DNA of 64,000 bases from SSF14 sp046331245 (GTDB lineage Bacteria; Actinomycetota; Acidimicrobiia; Acidimicrobiales; Microtrichaceae). Of this stretch, positions 1 to 8,386 are shown piece by piece; positions within the stretch are counted from its first letter, which is position 1; each line of letters opens with the position of its first letter. Position numbers and translations under genes: made by a program. The stretch is taken from contig JAXLRH010000002.1 of the NCBI GenBank assembly GCA_046331245.1, forward strand, positions 124,001 through 188,000, written 5' to 3'. Below the pieces are notes generated by a model. It was not told the origin of the DNA, did no database searches, and saw only the letters and a list, made by a program, of their open reading frames with translations.

Positions 1-1
1 C

Positions 2-274
2 GCGGTCGACCTGACGCTCTCGTGGCAGGGAGTGCCACTGTCGCTCGGCACGGCGTTCGACGAGTTCACACCGCGGGCCGCCGCCGACGCGCTCGAGCTC
101 GGCGAGGAGACGGTGGACCGCGACCTCCGACGCTTCCTCCGCGACGTCATGACGACCGCCGGCTTCGCCCCCTACGCCGAGGAGTGGTGGCACTTCTCCT
201 GGGGCGACGACGACTGGGCGAGGTGGAGCGGAGCCGACTCGGCGCTCTACGGAGCCACCGCGCCCACCCGGTAA
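2..274 (+). CDS. D-alanyl-D-alanine dipeptidase (VanX family), C-terminal part, cut by window edge
   Basis: The visible 90 residues are the C-terminal third of a VanX/DdpX-type zinc dipeptidase, which hydrolyses D-Ala-D-Ala. The frame is open to the first base of the window, so the true start lies upstream. Visible signatures are AVDLTL near the edge (part of the metal-binding HxxGxAxD region), a GTAFDEF segment, and EEWWHF, which holds the catalytic Glu and a zinc-ligand His. The gene ends 9 bases before the next GTG start, so it may lead the downstream operon. The zinc-binding N-terminal half cannot be checked here. Confidence 0.8.
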   Translation, partial: AVDLTLSWQGVPLSLGTAFDEFTPRAAADALELGEETVDRDLRRFLRDVMTTAGFAPYAEEWWHFSWGDDDWARWSGADSALYGATAPTR

Positions 275-283
275 CCTCGGCTC

Positions 284-1723
284 GTGATCGCATCGGACGC
301 GCTGGCCACCGTCGTCGCCGCGTTCGTGGACGACGTGACCCGCGTCCTCGTCGACGTCGCTCCGACCCACCGCGACGAGGACCTCCGCAGCGACGTCGTG
401 GCCGAGGCGTTCGACCTGACCGTTGCCTTCATCGACGCCGACGGTCGCCACACCGACAACGAGCTGTGGGCGCTCGCCGCCACCTTCGGGCCGCTCATGC
501 CCGACAGCGAGCTGGCCGGAGCGACGCCGGCCGTGTTGCGCAACTCCACGCTCGTGGCGGGCCGGGCCGCATGGCTCACGAAGCGGTCCACCCTCTTCGA
601 CATCCTCGTGACCGCCGACGGTCGCGACGGCGGCGATCGGGCGATGGCGTACTACCGGCGGGCGCTCGACGTGTGTCACCACATCGCGTCGCTCGACCAG
701 CTCACGAGTCAGGAGGAGCTGCAGGCACTCGGCGCGTACCGCACGATGCTGCTCGACCACATCCGCTCGTCGGTCCCGGTCGAGCACCAGCCAGAGCTGA
801 CTACGGTCGAGCCCCGCATTCCCGAGACGGCCGATCCCTCGGGCCCGCCGGCTCCGGCGCCGCCCGACGAGCCCGCCCGTCCGCTCGAGGAGCTCCTCGC
901 CGAGCTCGACGCGCTCGTCGGTCTCACCGCCGTCAAGGACGAGGTGCGCCTCGTCACCGACCTCCTCCGCGTGCAACAGCTGCGGGCGGCCCACGACCTC
1001 CCCAACGTCGACACGAGCCTCCACATGGTGTTCGTCGGGAATCCCGGCACCGGCAAGACCACCGTGGCGCGGCTCCTCGCCCAGATCTACCGGGCGGTGG
1101 GCGCGCTCCCCCGCGGGCACCTCGTCGAGACCGACCGGTCGGGCATGGTGGCAGGGTTCGTGGGGCAGACGGCGCCGATGGTGGTGAAGCGGTTCGACGA
1201 GGCCGACGGCGGGATGCTCTTCATCGACGAGGCGTACACCCTCGTGCGCGGCGGCGAGAACGACTTCGGACGCGAGGCGATCGACCAGATGGTGAAGCTG
1301 ATGGAGGACCGCCGCGACCGGGTCGCCGTGGTGATCGCCGGCTATCCGGAGGAGATGGCGGCGTTGATCGCGGCCAACCCCGGTCTCGAGTCGCGCTTCC
1401 CGAAGACCATCTCGTTCCCCGACTACTCGACCGACGAGCTCGTCCGCATCTTCCAGGGCATCTGCGACAAGCAGCGCTACGAGATGGCCGAGGACACCGA
1501 GGCGCGGCTGCGTGCCGTGCTCGAGGCGGCGCCCCGTGGCAAGGGCTTCGGCAACGGCCGGTTCGCGCGGAACCTGTTCGAGGCCGCGGTGAGCCGTCAC
1601 GCCTCCCGCGTCGCCCAGCTCGAGGCGCCCACCGACGACGATCTCCAGCGGTTCCACCCCGACGACATCGGGCCACCAGTGCCCGCCGGGTCCGACAGCG
1701 CTCAACTACCGTCAACGCCATGA
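284..1723 (+). CDS. CbxX/CfxQ (SpoVK-like) AAA+ ATPase with N-terminal TerB-like region
   Basis: A 479-residue protein with GTG start. The C-terminal half is a CbxX/CfxQ-type AAA+ module: Walker A GNPGTGKT near residue 251, Walker B MLFIDEA near residue 310, and the family-typical pore and sensor segments (GMVAGFVGQTA, VVIAGYPEEM, NPGLESRF). The N-terminal 190 residues resemble the helical tellurite-resistance TerB fold (AFIDADGRHTDNELWAL), joined by a Pro-rich linker near residues 185-205. That N-terminal assignment is by eye. The stop overlaps the next ATG by 4 bases, so it is translationally coupled to the exported proteins that follow. The substrate is unknown; remodelling of an envelope partner is inference. 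Confidence 0.85.
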   Translation: MIASDALATVVAAFVDDVTRVLVDVAPTHRDEDLRSDVVAEAFDLTVAFIDADGRHTDNELWALAATFGPLMPDSELAGATPAVLRNSTLVAGRAAWLTKRSTLFDILVTADGRDGGDRAMAYYRRALDVCHHIASLDQLTSQEELQALGAYRTMLLDHIRSSVPVEHQPELTTVEPRIPETADPSGPPAPAPPDEPARPLEELLAELDALVGLTAVKDEVRLVTDLLRVQQLRAAHDLPNVDTSLHMVFVGNPGTGKTTVARLLAQIYRAVGALPRGHLVETDRSGMVAGFVGQTAPMVVKRFDEADGGMLFIDEAYTLVRGGENDFGREAIDQMVKLMEDRRDRVAVVIAGYPEEMAALIAANPGLESRFPKTISFPDYSTDELVRIFQGICDKQRYEMAEDTEARLRAVLEAAPRGKGFGNGRFARNLFEAAVSRHASRVAQLEAPTDDDLQRFHPDDIGPPVPAGSDSAQLPSTP

Positions 1724-2724
1724 ATCGGCTCGGCGCGCTCCTGGTCGCCGGCGCGCTGATCGGTGGCGCCGTGTTCCTCACCGCGTCCCGGCACGACTCG
1801 TCGACCGACGGCGACACGACCACCGACACCTCCTCCTCGTCGTCGCCGGTTCGGGTCGTGTGCGCCGCCGAGTTCCGCGCCGCCTGCCGTGCCCTGGCGA
1901 GCGACCCGGCCACCTCGAAGCTCGCCACCTTCACGGTCGAGGCGCCCGGCGTGACGTCGGCGGCGCTCGCCACCGGCAAGAGGCCCGCGTTCGACCTGTG
2001 GCTCGTGTCGCTGCCCTGGCCCGGCCTGACGAAGCTCCGCGCCGCCAAGGCCGGCAAGGCCGAACCGCCGTTGGGCACCCCCAGCGCCGCGCTCGCGGCC
2101 TCGGAGCTGCAGCTCGTCGCCCGCACGGATCGCCTCGCCTCGTTCAGCGCCCGGTGCTCCCCCAAGCCCTTCGACGGGGCGTGCGCGATGGGCGCGACCG
2201 GCCAGACCTACCCGAGCACCGCCGGCGGCGGAGCCGTTCGCTTCGGCATCGCCCCGACGACCGACACCGCCGGCCTCCTGACGCTCGCCGCGTTCACCGG
2301 CGGCTGGTTCCCCTCGACCGACTTCGACGAGCTCGACCTCTCGGTGAACACCGACTTCCAGACGCAGTTCGGCGTGGTGAAGGCCGATGCGGTCACCACC
2401 GCCTCACCCATCCGGGAGCTGCTGACCATCCCGAAGTTCAGCGCCACGTTCGACCTGAACGTCGCGCCGCAGCTCGCCGACGCCGCCGACGGCGACCGCT
2501 ACGGCACGCTCTCGTTCGCCCCGCCGTCCGGCCCGATGACCGCACAGGCGGTCGCCGTGCCCGTCGGGAGTCGCGGCACGGGAGCACTCGGACGCATCGG
2601 GGCGAAGCGCGTCACGAACGCGTTGCTCGCCACCGGCTGGAAGCGCGGCAGCGCCGCCACCCCCGTCCTCACCGGCCACGAGGCCGTGCTCGACCGCCTC
2701 GTCAACGACTGGAGCCAGCGATGA
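1720..2724 (+). CDS. Membrane-anchored substrate-binding-like protein
   Basis: A 334-residue protein whose ATG overlaps the previous stop. It has one N-terminal hydrophobic segment (residues about 4-22) with no lipobox Cys, so it is probably membrane-tethered and faces outside, followed by a Thr/Ser/Asp-rich spacer. The rest looks like a bacterial extracellular solute-binding fold: repeated small-residue turns, a FDLWLVSLPWPG segment and a late FAPPSGPMTAQAV segment. No transporter permease is nearby, so a sensing or scaffold role is as likely as transport. It is coupled by ATGA overlap to the VWA lipoprotein downstream, which shares the same kind of N-terminal module. Confidence 0.6.
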   Translation: MNRLGALLVAGALIGGAVFLTASRHDSSTDGDTTTDTSSSSSPVRVVCAAEFRAACRALASDPATSKLATFTVEAPGVTSAALATGKRPAFDLWLVSLPWPGLTKLRAAKAGKAEPPLGTPSAALAASELQLVARTDRLASFSARCSPKPFDGACAMGATGQTYPSTAGGGAVRFGIAPTTDTAGLLTLAAFTGGWFPSTDFDELDLSVNTDFQTQFGVVKADAVTTASPIRELLTIPKFSATFDLNVAPQLADAADGDRYGTLSFAPPSGPMTAQAVAVPVGSRGTGALGRIGAKRVTNALLATGWKRGSAATPVLTGHEAVLDRLVNDWSQR

Positions 2725-4562
2725 GCCGAACCACGACCCGCGCGTTCGCCGCGAGCCTCGCCGCCTGCCTGCTCGCCGCGGCGGCCTGCACCTCCTCCGG
2801 TGACTCGGTCAGCAGGTCGCCGGGCACCACGAGTGCCTTCGGCGACGCCGGGAACTGCGTCGTCGTCGACATGGCGGTGTCGTCGGAGAAGATCGACCTC
2901 ATCAACTCGCTCGCCACCACATTCAACGGGCAGAAGCACAAGATCTCCTCGGGCGCGTGCATCTACGTCCGCCCGCAGTCGAAGGCGTCCGGCGGCGCCG
3001 CCACGCTCCTCTCCACCACCTGGGACTCGTCCACCGACGGCCCCCAGCCCGTCATCTGGTCGCCGGCGTCCGCGGCGTGGGGCGCCGTGCTCAACCAGCG
3101 CCTGGCCGATGCCGGCGAGCCGGCGATGGCCCCCGCGGACAGCCCCTCGTTCATGCTGACCCCGCTCGTGATCGCCATGCCCAAGCCCATGGCCACTGCG
3201 CTCGGGTACCCCGAGAAGCCCGTCGGCTGGGCCGACCTCGCACGTCTCGCCACCGACCCCGCCGGCTGGTCGGCGTACGGCCACGCCGAGTGGGGCCCGT
3301 TCCGCCTCGGCAAGACCAACCCCAACTACTCGACGTCGGGCCTCTCGGCGCTCATCGCCCAGACCTACGCGGCCGCCAACAAGACCACCGGCCTCGGCAG
3401 TGAGGACCTCACGAACCCGGCGGTCGTGGACTTCTCGAAGAAGATCGAGTCGTCGGTGGTGCACTACGGCGACATCACGATGACGTTCCTCAACAACTGG
3501 TTCAAGGCCGACCGACGCGGCACGTCGCTCACCTACGCGTCCGCCGTGGCCGTCGAGGAGAAGTCGGTGATCGACTACAACCTCGGCAACCCCGACGGGG
3601 TGCTCAGCCCCGGCGAGACCCCTCGGGCCCCGAAGGTGCCGCTCGTCTCGATCTACCCCTCCGAGGGGACCCTGTTCTCCGACAGCCCCTTCTACGTCCT
3701 CGACGCTCCCTGGGTGAACGCCGACGAGAAGGAGGCGGCCAAGGCGTTCAGCGACTTCGTGCAGACCCCGGCGAACCAGAAGCGCGTCCTCAAGTTCGGC
3801 TTCCGCCCGGCGAACCCCGCCGTGAAGGTCGGCTCCCCCATCGTCGCCGCCAACGGCGCCGACCCGTCCCAGCCCACCACGCTGCTCGACGTGCCGCAGC
3901 CGTCGGTGATGCTCGACCTGCTGTCCGCATGGGCGCGGAACCGCAAGACGGCACGGGTGCTGATGGTGCTGGACGTGTCGGGCTCCATGGGCCAGGCCGC
4001 CGACGGCAAGGACGGCGAGTCGAAGCTCGAGCTCGCCAAGCAGGCGGCGATCGACGCGCTCGACCAGTTCAATCCCGAGGACGAGGTCGGCCTCCGCATC
4101 TTCACCACCGACATGGGCTCCGACCAGCGGCAGGAGTTCCAGGACCTCCAGCCGATCGCCCCCATCGGCGCGAACAAGGAGAAGCTCGCCGCCTCCATCC
4201 GCGACCTCATCCCGCTCAACGGCACGCCGCTGTACTCCGTCGCCCAGAGCTCGTACGACGAGATGTTCGCCGGCTACGACCCGACCCGCATCAACGCCGT
4301 CATCCTCCTCACCGACGGCGCCAACGACGACGGCAACCAGAACGACGACCAGCAGCAGCAACAGCGGCTGCTCGCCGACCTGCGCAAGGGCTCCTCGGGC
4401 GAGAACTCGAAGCCCGTCCGCATGTTCACCGTGGCCTACGGCGCCGACGCCCAGACCGACGCGCTCTCGCAGATGGCGGACGCCTCCAACGCCGCGGCGT
4501 ACAGCGCGAAGGACGCCACCACGATCGCCAAGGTCTTCACGCAGGTCGTGAGCAACTTCTGA
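2721..4562 (+). CDS. Lipoprotein with substrate-binding-like and von Willebrand factor A domains
   Basis: A 613-residue exported lipoprotein. The signal peptide ends in a lipobox with Cys23 (LLAAAACTSS). Residues about 40-390 form a solute-binding-like domain. A VWA domain follows from about residue 410 with an intact MIDAS: DVSGSMG near 417, a Thr in NGTPLYS near 500, and LTDGAND near 530. A Gln/Asp-rich insertion (NQNDDQQQQQ) follows the third MIDAS element. VWA domains with a complete MIDAS bind divalent metal and mediate protein contacts. Start and stop overlap both neighbours, placing it inside the ATPase-SBP-VWA operon. Confidence 0.8.
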   Translation: MSRTTTRAFAASLAACLLAAAACTSSGDSVSRSPGTTSAFGDAGNCVVVDMAVSSEKIDLINSLATTFNGQKHKISSGACIYVRPQSKASGGAATLLSTTWDSSTDGPQPVIWSPASAAWGAVLNQRLADAGEPAMAPADSPSFMLTPLVIAMPKPMATALGYPEKPVGWADLARLATDPAGWSAYGHAEWGPFRLGKTNPNYSTSGLSALIAQTYAAANKTTGLGSEDLTNPAVVDFSKKIESSVVHYGDITMTFLNNWFKADRRGTSLTYASAVAVEEKSVIDYNLGNPDGVLSPGETPRAPKVPLVSIYPSEGTLFSDSPFYVLDAPWVNADEKEAAKAFSDFVQTPANQKRVLKFGFRPANPAVKVGSPIVAANGADPSQPTTLLDVPQPSVMLDLLSAWARNRKTARVLMVLDVSGSMGQAADGKDGESKLELAKQAAIDALDQFNPEDEVGLRIFTTDMGSDQRQEFQDLQPIAPIGANKEKLAASIRDLIPLNGTPLYSVAQSSYDEMFAGYDPTRINAVILLTDGANDDGNQNDDQQQQQRLLADLRKGSSGENSKPVRMFTVAYGADAQTDALSQMADASNAAAYSAKDATTIAKVFTQVVSNF

Positions 4563-5422
4563 TGCTCTCGTTCCGCGACCGCTTCTTCACGCCGAAGGTG
4601 GCGACGGCGATGATGTCGCCGCTGGCCATCGTGTCGGCCGGTGGCGGTGGCGCCGTGGGGGTCGTCGTCGGTGGTTCGCTCGTCGCCGGTCCCGCGTGGC
4701 CGATCGCCGCGATCGTCGGGGGTCTGATCGGGGCCGTCGCGGCGTGGGCGACCCGCGTCGGCTTCGCCGTCCCCCGAGCGCCCGAGACCTCCCGCATCGA
4801 CCCGTTCACCCTGGCCGAGCCGTGGCGCCGCCTCACCCAGGACGCCCTGGCGGCCCGCAAGCAGTTCGACGACGCCGTCCGTCGCACCAAGCCGGGGCCG
4901 ATCCGCGACCGTCTCGCCGGCATCGGCGATCGCATCAACGCGACGATCGACGAGGCGTGGGCGACCGCCCGCGCCGGCCACGAGCTCGCCGACGCGTTCT
5001 CCCGGGTCGACGCACGCGGAGCGCAGCAGCAGCTCGACGACCTCAGCGCGCAGAACACCGGCGCCGGGTTCAGCTTCACCACCCAGGCCACGATCACGGC
5101 GCTCCAGGCGCAGATCGCCACCTCCCAGCGGATGCAGCAGACGATCAAGGACACGCACGACAAGCTGTCGCTCCTCAACGCCCGTCTCGACGAAGCCGTC
5201 GCCCGCTGCATCGAGCTGTCGGTCGGCACGTTCAAACCCGACGAGTTCAACGCCGTCGAGGGTCAGGTGGGCTCGATCACCGACGAGCTCGAGGCCCTGC
5301 GGAGCGCGATCGAGGACACGTCCGGCCCGTCGATGCCCACCATGCCCACCCCATCTGCGCCGGCAGCCGCGCCCGAGCCCACCACCGAGCCGCCGTCCCA
5401 ACCGCGGCCCCAGGCGCAGTGA
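4562..5422 (+). CDS. Membrane protein with glycine-rich hairpin and long coiled coil, function unknown
   Basis: A 286-residue protein that starts in a TGATG overlap with the VWA lipoprotein. Residues about 15-65 are Gly/Val/Ala-rich and form one hairpin or two short membrane segments. From about residue 80 to 255 the sequence is helical and coiled-coil-like, rich in Gln, Asp and Arg (ARGAQQQLDDLSAQN). The tail is Pro/Thr-rich. I do not recognise a named family. The layout resembles a membrane-anchored partner for the PspA-like coiled-coil protein two genes downstream; that pairing is inference. Its stop overlaps the murJ GTG by 4 bases. Confidence 0.6.
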   Translation: MLSFRDRFFTPKVATAMMSPLAIVSAGGGGAVGVVVGGSLVAGPAWPIAAIVGGLIGAVAAWATRVGFAVPRAPETSRIDPFTLAEPWRRLTQDALAARKQFDDAVRRTKPGPIRDRLAGIGDRINATIDEAWATARAGHELADAFSRVDARGAQQQLDDLSAQNTGAGFSFTTQATITALQAQIATSQRMQQTIKDTHDKLSLLNARLDEAVARCIELSVGTFKPDEFNAVEGQVGSITDELEALRSAIEDTSGPSMPTMPTPSAPAAAPEPTTEPPSQPRPQAQ

Positions 5423-7029
5423 CGCAGACGACGACCTCGTCCGGCATCGGACGCGCATCGGTGTGGGTAGCGGCGGGCACGGGGCTCAGCCGGCTCACCG
5501 GGTTCGCCCGCGTGTTCGTGCTGGCGTTCGCCATCGGCCAGTCGCACCTCGGCGACCTCTACACGAAGGCTAACGCCGCGCCGAACCTCGTCTTCGAGCT
5601 CGTGGTCGGCGGGGTGCTCTCGGCCACGCTCGTCCCCGTCTTCGTGTCGGCCCGGGAGCAGGACGACGACGAGGCCAGCTCGGTGCTGCTGTCGGTGGGG
5701 TTCGTGCTCGCCGCGGCGCTGTCGCTGGTCGCCCTCGTCATCACCCTCGGCTTCGACCTGGGCTTCACCGCCCACTACCACTCGCTCGCCGGCAGCCAGA
5801 CCCGGTCGCTCGCACGTCTGCGCATCATCTGCGACCTGCTGTACCTGATGCTGCCGCAGATCCTCTTCTACGGGATCTCCAGCCTGTGCACGGCCTATCT
5901 GAACGCGGCGCGCCGCTACCGGACGGCCGCCTTCGCGCCCGTGCTCACCAACCTCGTGAGCATCGCGGCCTTCGCCATCGTCGGCGTGCAGCTGCAGGGC
6001 CGCACGGCCGTGCTGGACGTGACGCAACGCGACCTGTCCACCCTGCTGTGGCTCGGGCTGGGCACCACCGCCGGCATCGTGGCCATGACGCTGCCGGTGA
6101 TGTGGGACGTCGGCCGCACCGGCGCCGCCATCCGGTTCGCGCCCCGGTTCCGGCATCCGGCGATCAAGCGCGTGGCACGCCTGTCGGGGTGGACGTTCGG
6201 CTACGTCGTCGCCAACCAGCTCGCGCTGTTCGCCGTGATCCTTCTCCTCTCGGACAACAAGCGGTACTCCGACGCGTTCATCTTCTTCCAGCTGCCGCAC
6301 GGCCTGATCGCCGTGTCGATCATGACGACGATGACGCCGGAGCTCTCCAGCGCCGCAGCGCAGGCCGACTACCAGGCGCTGGCGGATCGGTTCGTGCGCG
6401 GCCTCCGCCTGCTGGTGGCGCTGATCGTGCCGGCCGCCATCGGCTACGTCCTGCTGGCGACGCCGATCACCTCGTTCCTCCGCCACGGCAACCTCACCGC
6501 CACCGACGCCCGCCTCACCGGACGAGCGGTCGCGGCGTTCGCCGTCGGGCTGCCGGCCTTCTCGATCTACCTGTTCGCGTGCCGCGGGTTCTACGCGCTC
6601 AGCGACACCCGCACGCCGTTCCTCCTGAACGTCCTGGAGAACGGCATCAACATCGTCGGCATCGTCGGCATCGCGGTGCTGGCGACCTCGTCCGCGACGA
6701 GCTTCGCCGTCGCCTACTCCGTGGCCTACATCCTCGCCGCCGGGGTCGCGCTCTGGCGGTTCGAGCGCCGACTCCACGAGCTCGATCCCGATCTGCGCCG
6801 CCCCGATCTCGCCCCGATCGCACGGATGCTCGCCGCCGCGCTCGCACTCGGCATCGCCGTGTGGATCGTGCGCCAGATCTTCCCCGACGACGCCGGCAGC
6901 GGTGCCGTCGTGGCCGTCGTCGTCGGCATGGCCGTCGGCGGCACGGCCTACCTGGTGGCCGGCATCGCCCTCGGCGTGGACGAGATCACCGCCGTGTGGA
7001 ACGGGGCGAAACGCCGCATCGCCCGCTGA
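5419..7029 (+). CDS. murJ: Lipid II flippase MurJ/MviN family
   Basis: A 536-residue polytopic membrane protein of the MOP superfamily with about 14 hydrophobic segments. It matches MurJ, which moves lipid II across the membrane for peptidoglycan synthesis: an early GLSRLTGFARVFVLAFAIG segment, KANAAPNLVFELVVGG, and the LPAFSIYLFACRGFYALSDT region typical of the family. It is of normal length for the core, without the long cytosolic extension of mycobacterial MviN. The GTG start sits in a GTGA overlap with the upstream stop. Placement among stress-type envelope genes is unusual, because murJ often lies near the chromosome end with trxB/parA. A non-MurJ member of the superfamily cannot be excluded. 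Confidence 0.8.
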   Translation: MTQTTTSSGIGRASVWVAAGTGLSRLTGFARVFVLAFAIGQSHLGDLYTKANAAPNLVFELVVGGVLSATLVPVFVSAREQDDDEASSVLLSVGFVLAAALSLVALVITLGFDLGFTAHYHSLAGSQTRSLARLRIICDLLYLMLPQILFYGISSLCTAYLNAARRYRTAAFAPVLTNLVSIAAFAIVGVQLQGRTAVLDVTQRDLSTLLWLGLGTTAGIVAMTLPVMWDVGRTGAAIRFAPRFRHPAIKRVARLSGWTFGYVVANQLALFAVILLLSDNKRYSDAFIFFQLPHGLIAVSIMTTMTPELSSAAAQADYQALADRFVRGLRLLVALIVPAAIGYVLLATPITSFLRHGNLTATDARLTGRAVAAFAVGLPAFSIYLFACRGFYALSDTRTPFLLNVLENGINIVGIVGIAVLATSSATSFAVAYSVAYILAAGVALWRFERRLHELDPDLRRPDLAPIARMLAAALALGIAVWIVRQIFPDDAGSGAVVAVVVGMAVGGTAYLVAGIALGVDEITAVWNGAKRRIAR

Positions 7030-7063
7030 GTTCGCCGCGACGAACCGCGATTACCATGACGCC

Positions 7064-7870
7064 ATGCTCAAGACCCTGAAGAAGTGGTGGAAGTACCTCG
7101 GCGCCAAGCTGAACATGTCGTTCAGCGAGAACGCCGATCCCAAGGTGCAGCTCGAACAGGCCATCACCGAGGCGGAGGAGCAGCACCGCCGGCTCAAGGA
7201 GCAGGCGGCCAACGTCATCGCGAACCAGACCACCACGCAGATGCAGCTCGATCGCAAGACCGAGGAGCTGGCGAAGGTGAACGCGAACGCCCGCCAGGCC
7301 GTGTTGATGGCCGACGAGGCCACGAAGTCGGGCGACACGGCCAAGGCGGCCGAGTACTCGTCCGCCGCCGAGGCATTCGCCAACAAGCTCATCAGCCTCG
7401 AGCGCGAGGTCGAGGGCTTGAAGGCCCTCGTGCTCCAGGCCGCCCAGGCCACCGACCAGGCCAAGGCCGCCGTGGCGCAGAACAGCGCCGCGCTGCAGCG
7501 CAAGCTCGCCGAGAAGCAGAAGCTGCTGAGCCAGCTCGACCAGGCCAAGATGCAGGAGCAGCTCACCAAGACGCTGGGCTCACTGTCCGAGACCGTCGGC
7601 CAGGACATCCCCACGTTCGACGAGATCACCCGCAAGATCGAGTCCCGTCAGGCCAAGGCCATGGCGAGCGCCGAGCTCGAGGGCTCCACCGTCGAGGCGA
7701 AGATGCTCGAGGTCGAGCACGCGTCGCTCAACGTCGAGGCGCAGTCCCGCCTCGAGCAGATCCGCTCCGAGATGGGCATCGGCACCGCTCCTGCAGCGGC
7801 TGCCGCTGCCGCACCGCAGGCGGCCGCCGAGCCGGCGACGGCAACCGAGGGCGAGACGCCCGCGAGCTGA
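7064..7870 (+). CDS. PspA/IM30-like coiled-coil protein
   Basis: A 268-residue, almost entirely helical protein. The first 20 residues (LKTLKKWWKYLGAKL) make an amphipathic membrane-contact helix. A PspA-like coiled coil rich in Gln, Glu, Lys and Ala follows, including KVQLEQAITEAEEQHRRLKE, which is close to the conserved PspA start. The tail after about residue 240 is Ala/Pro-rich. PspA/IM30 proteins bind stressed membranes and form large oligomers. It lies 34 bases after murJ, consistent with the same transcript, and closes the operon of envelope-associated proteins. Confidence 0.8.
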   Translation: MLKTLKKWWKYLGAKLNMSFSENADPKVQLEQAITEAEEQHRRLKEQAANVIANQTTTQMQLDRKTEELAKVNANARQAVLMADEATKSGDTAKAAEYSSAAEAFANKLISLEREVEGLKALVLQAAQATDQAKAAVAQNSAALQRKLAEKQKLLSQLDQAKMQEQLTKTLGSLSETVGQDIPTFDEITRKIESRQAKAMASAELEGSTVEAKMLEVEHASLNVEAQSRLEQIRSEMGIGTAPAAAAAAAPQAAAEPATATEGETPAS

Positions 7871-7880
7871 CCGGTTGTTG

Positions 7881-7915
7881 CATCCATCGGGCCGACTCGT
7901 TCGTCCTGATGGATG
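7881..7915 (+). promoter_or_regulatory. Hairpin covering the sigma-gene start codon
   Basis: A perfect 8-bp inverted repeat, CATCCATC (7881-7888) and GATGGATG (7908-7915), encloses a 19-base loop. The right arm contains the ATG of the ECF sigma gene, so the folded RNA would hide the start. It could equally be a weak terminator for the PspA-like gene. Neither role has been tested. Confidence 0.35.
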
Positions 7916-8386
7916 ATGACGACGACCGTGAACCACCTGCCGTTGTCGTTCGACCAGTTCTTCGCCGATCACTTCACGCGCCTCGTGAGGTTCGCGGCGT
8001 TGCTCTGCGGTGACGCGCAGCGCGCCGAGGAGCTCGCGCAGGAGGCGATGATGGCGGTCCACCAGCGGTGGGACGTCGTCGACGAACCGCTGGCGTTCGC
8101 CCACCGCTGCGTGGTGAACGCCTCCCACGACCTGACGCGTCGGGAGATGCGGTGGCGCCGCCGGGTGCACCTGCTCGCCGCCAGCCCGGGCGTGGCGCCC
8201 GAGCACCGCGAGCTCGCCGACGCGCTCGCCGCCCTGCCGGTCCCCCAGCGCACCGCGCTCGTGCTCCGCTACTACGGCGGTTGCACCGATGCCGAGGTGG
8301 CCGCGGCGATGGACGTGCCCCTCGGCACGGCCAAGTCGCACCTGCAACGGGGCCTCGAGGCCCTCCGACGGACGGTGGAGCGATGA
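7913..8386 (+). CDS. ECF-type RNA polymerase sigma factor
   Basis: A 157-residue sigma-70 family protein of extracytoplasmic-function type. Region 2 covers about residues 13-80 (FADHFTRLVRFAALLCGD, then AEELAQEAMMAVHQRW). Region 4 at the C-terminus has the helix-turn-helix GCTDAEVAAAMDVPLGTAKS. It resembles the SigE/SigM-like group found in actinobacteria. The stop overlaps the ATG of the next gene, a single-pass membrane protein, which is the usual arrangement of an ECF sigma with its membrane regulator. Its target promoters are unknown. Confidence 0.88.
   Translation: MMTTTVNHLPLSFDQFFADHFTRLVRFAALLCGDAQRAEELAQEAMMAVHQRWDVVDEPLAFAHRCVVNASHDLTRREMRWRRRVHLLAASPGVAPEHRELADALAALPVPQRTALVLRYYGGCTDAEVAAAMDVPLGTAKSHLQRGLEALRRTVER

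Noticed and set aside
22..2724. A 900-codon open frame crossing the dipeptidase, ATPase and first SBP-like gene
   Set aside because: Only its last 334 codons are the real SBP-like gene; the rest is Arg/Pro-rich shadow of other frames, typical of high-GC DNA.
1720..7029. Reading the SBP-like genes as a nutrient ABC importer
   Set aside because: There is no ABC ATPase or permease in the operon; the ATPase is CbxX-type AAA+ and the membrane protein is a MurJ-type flippase.
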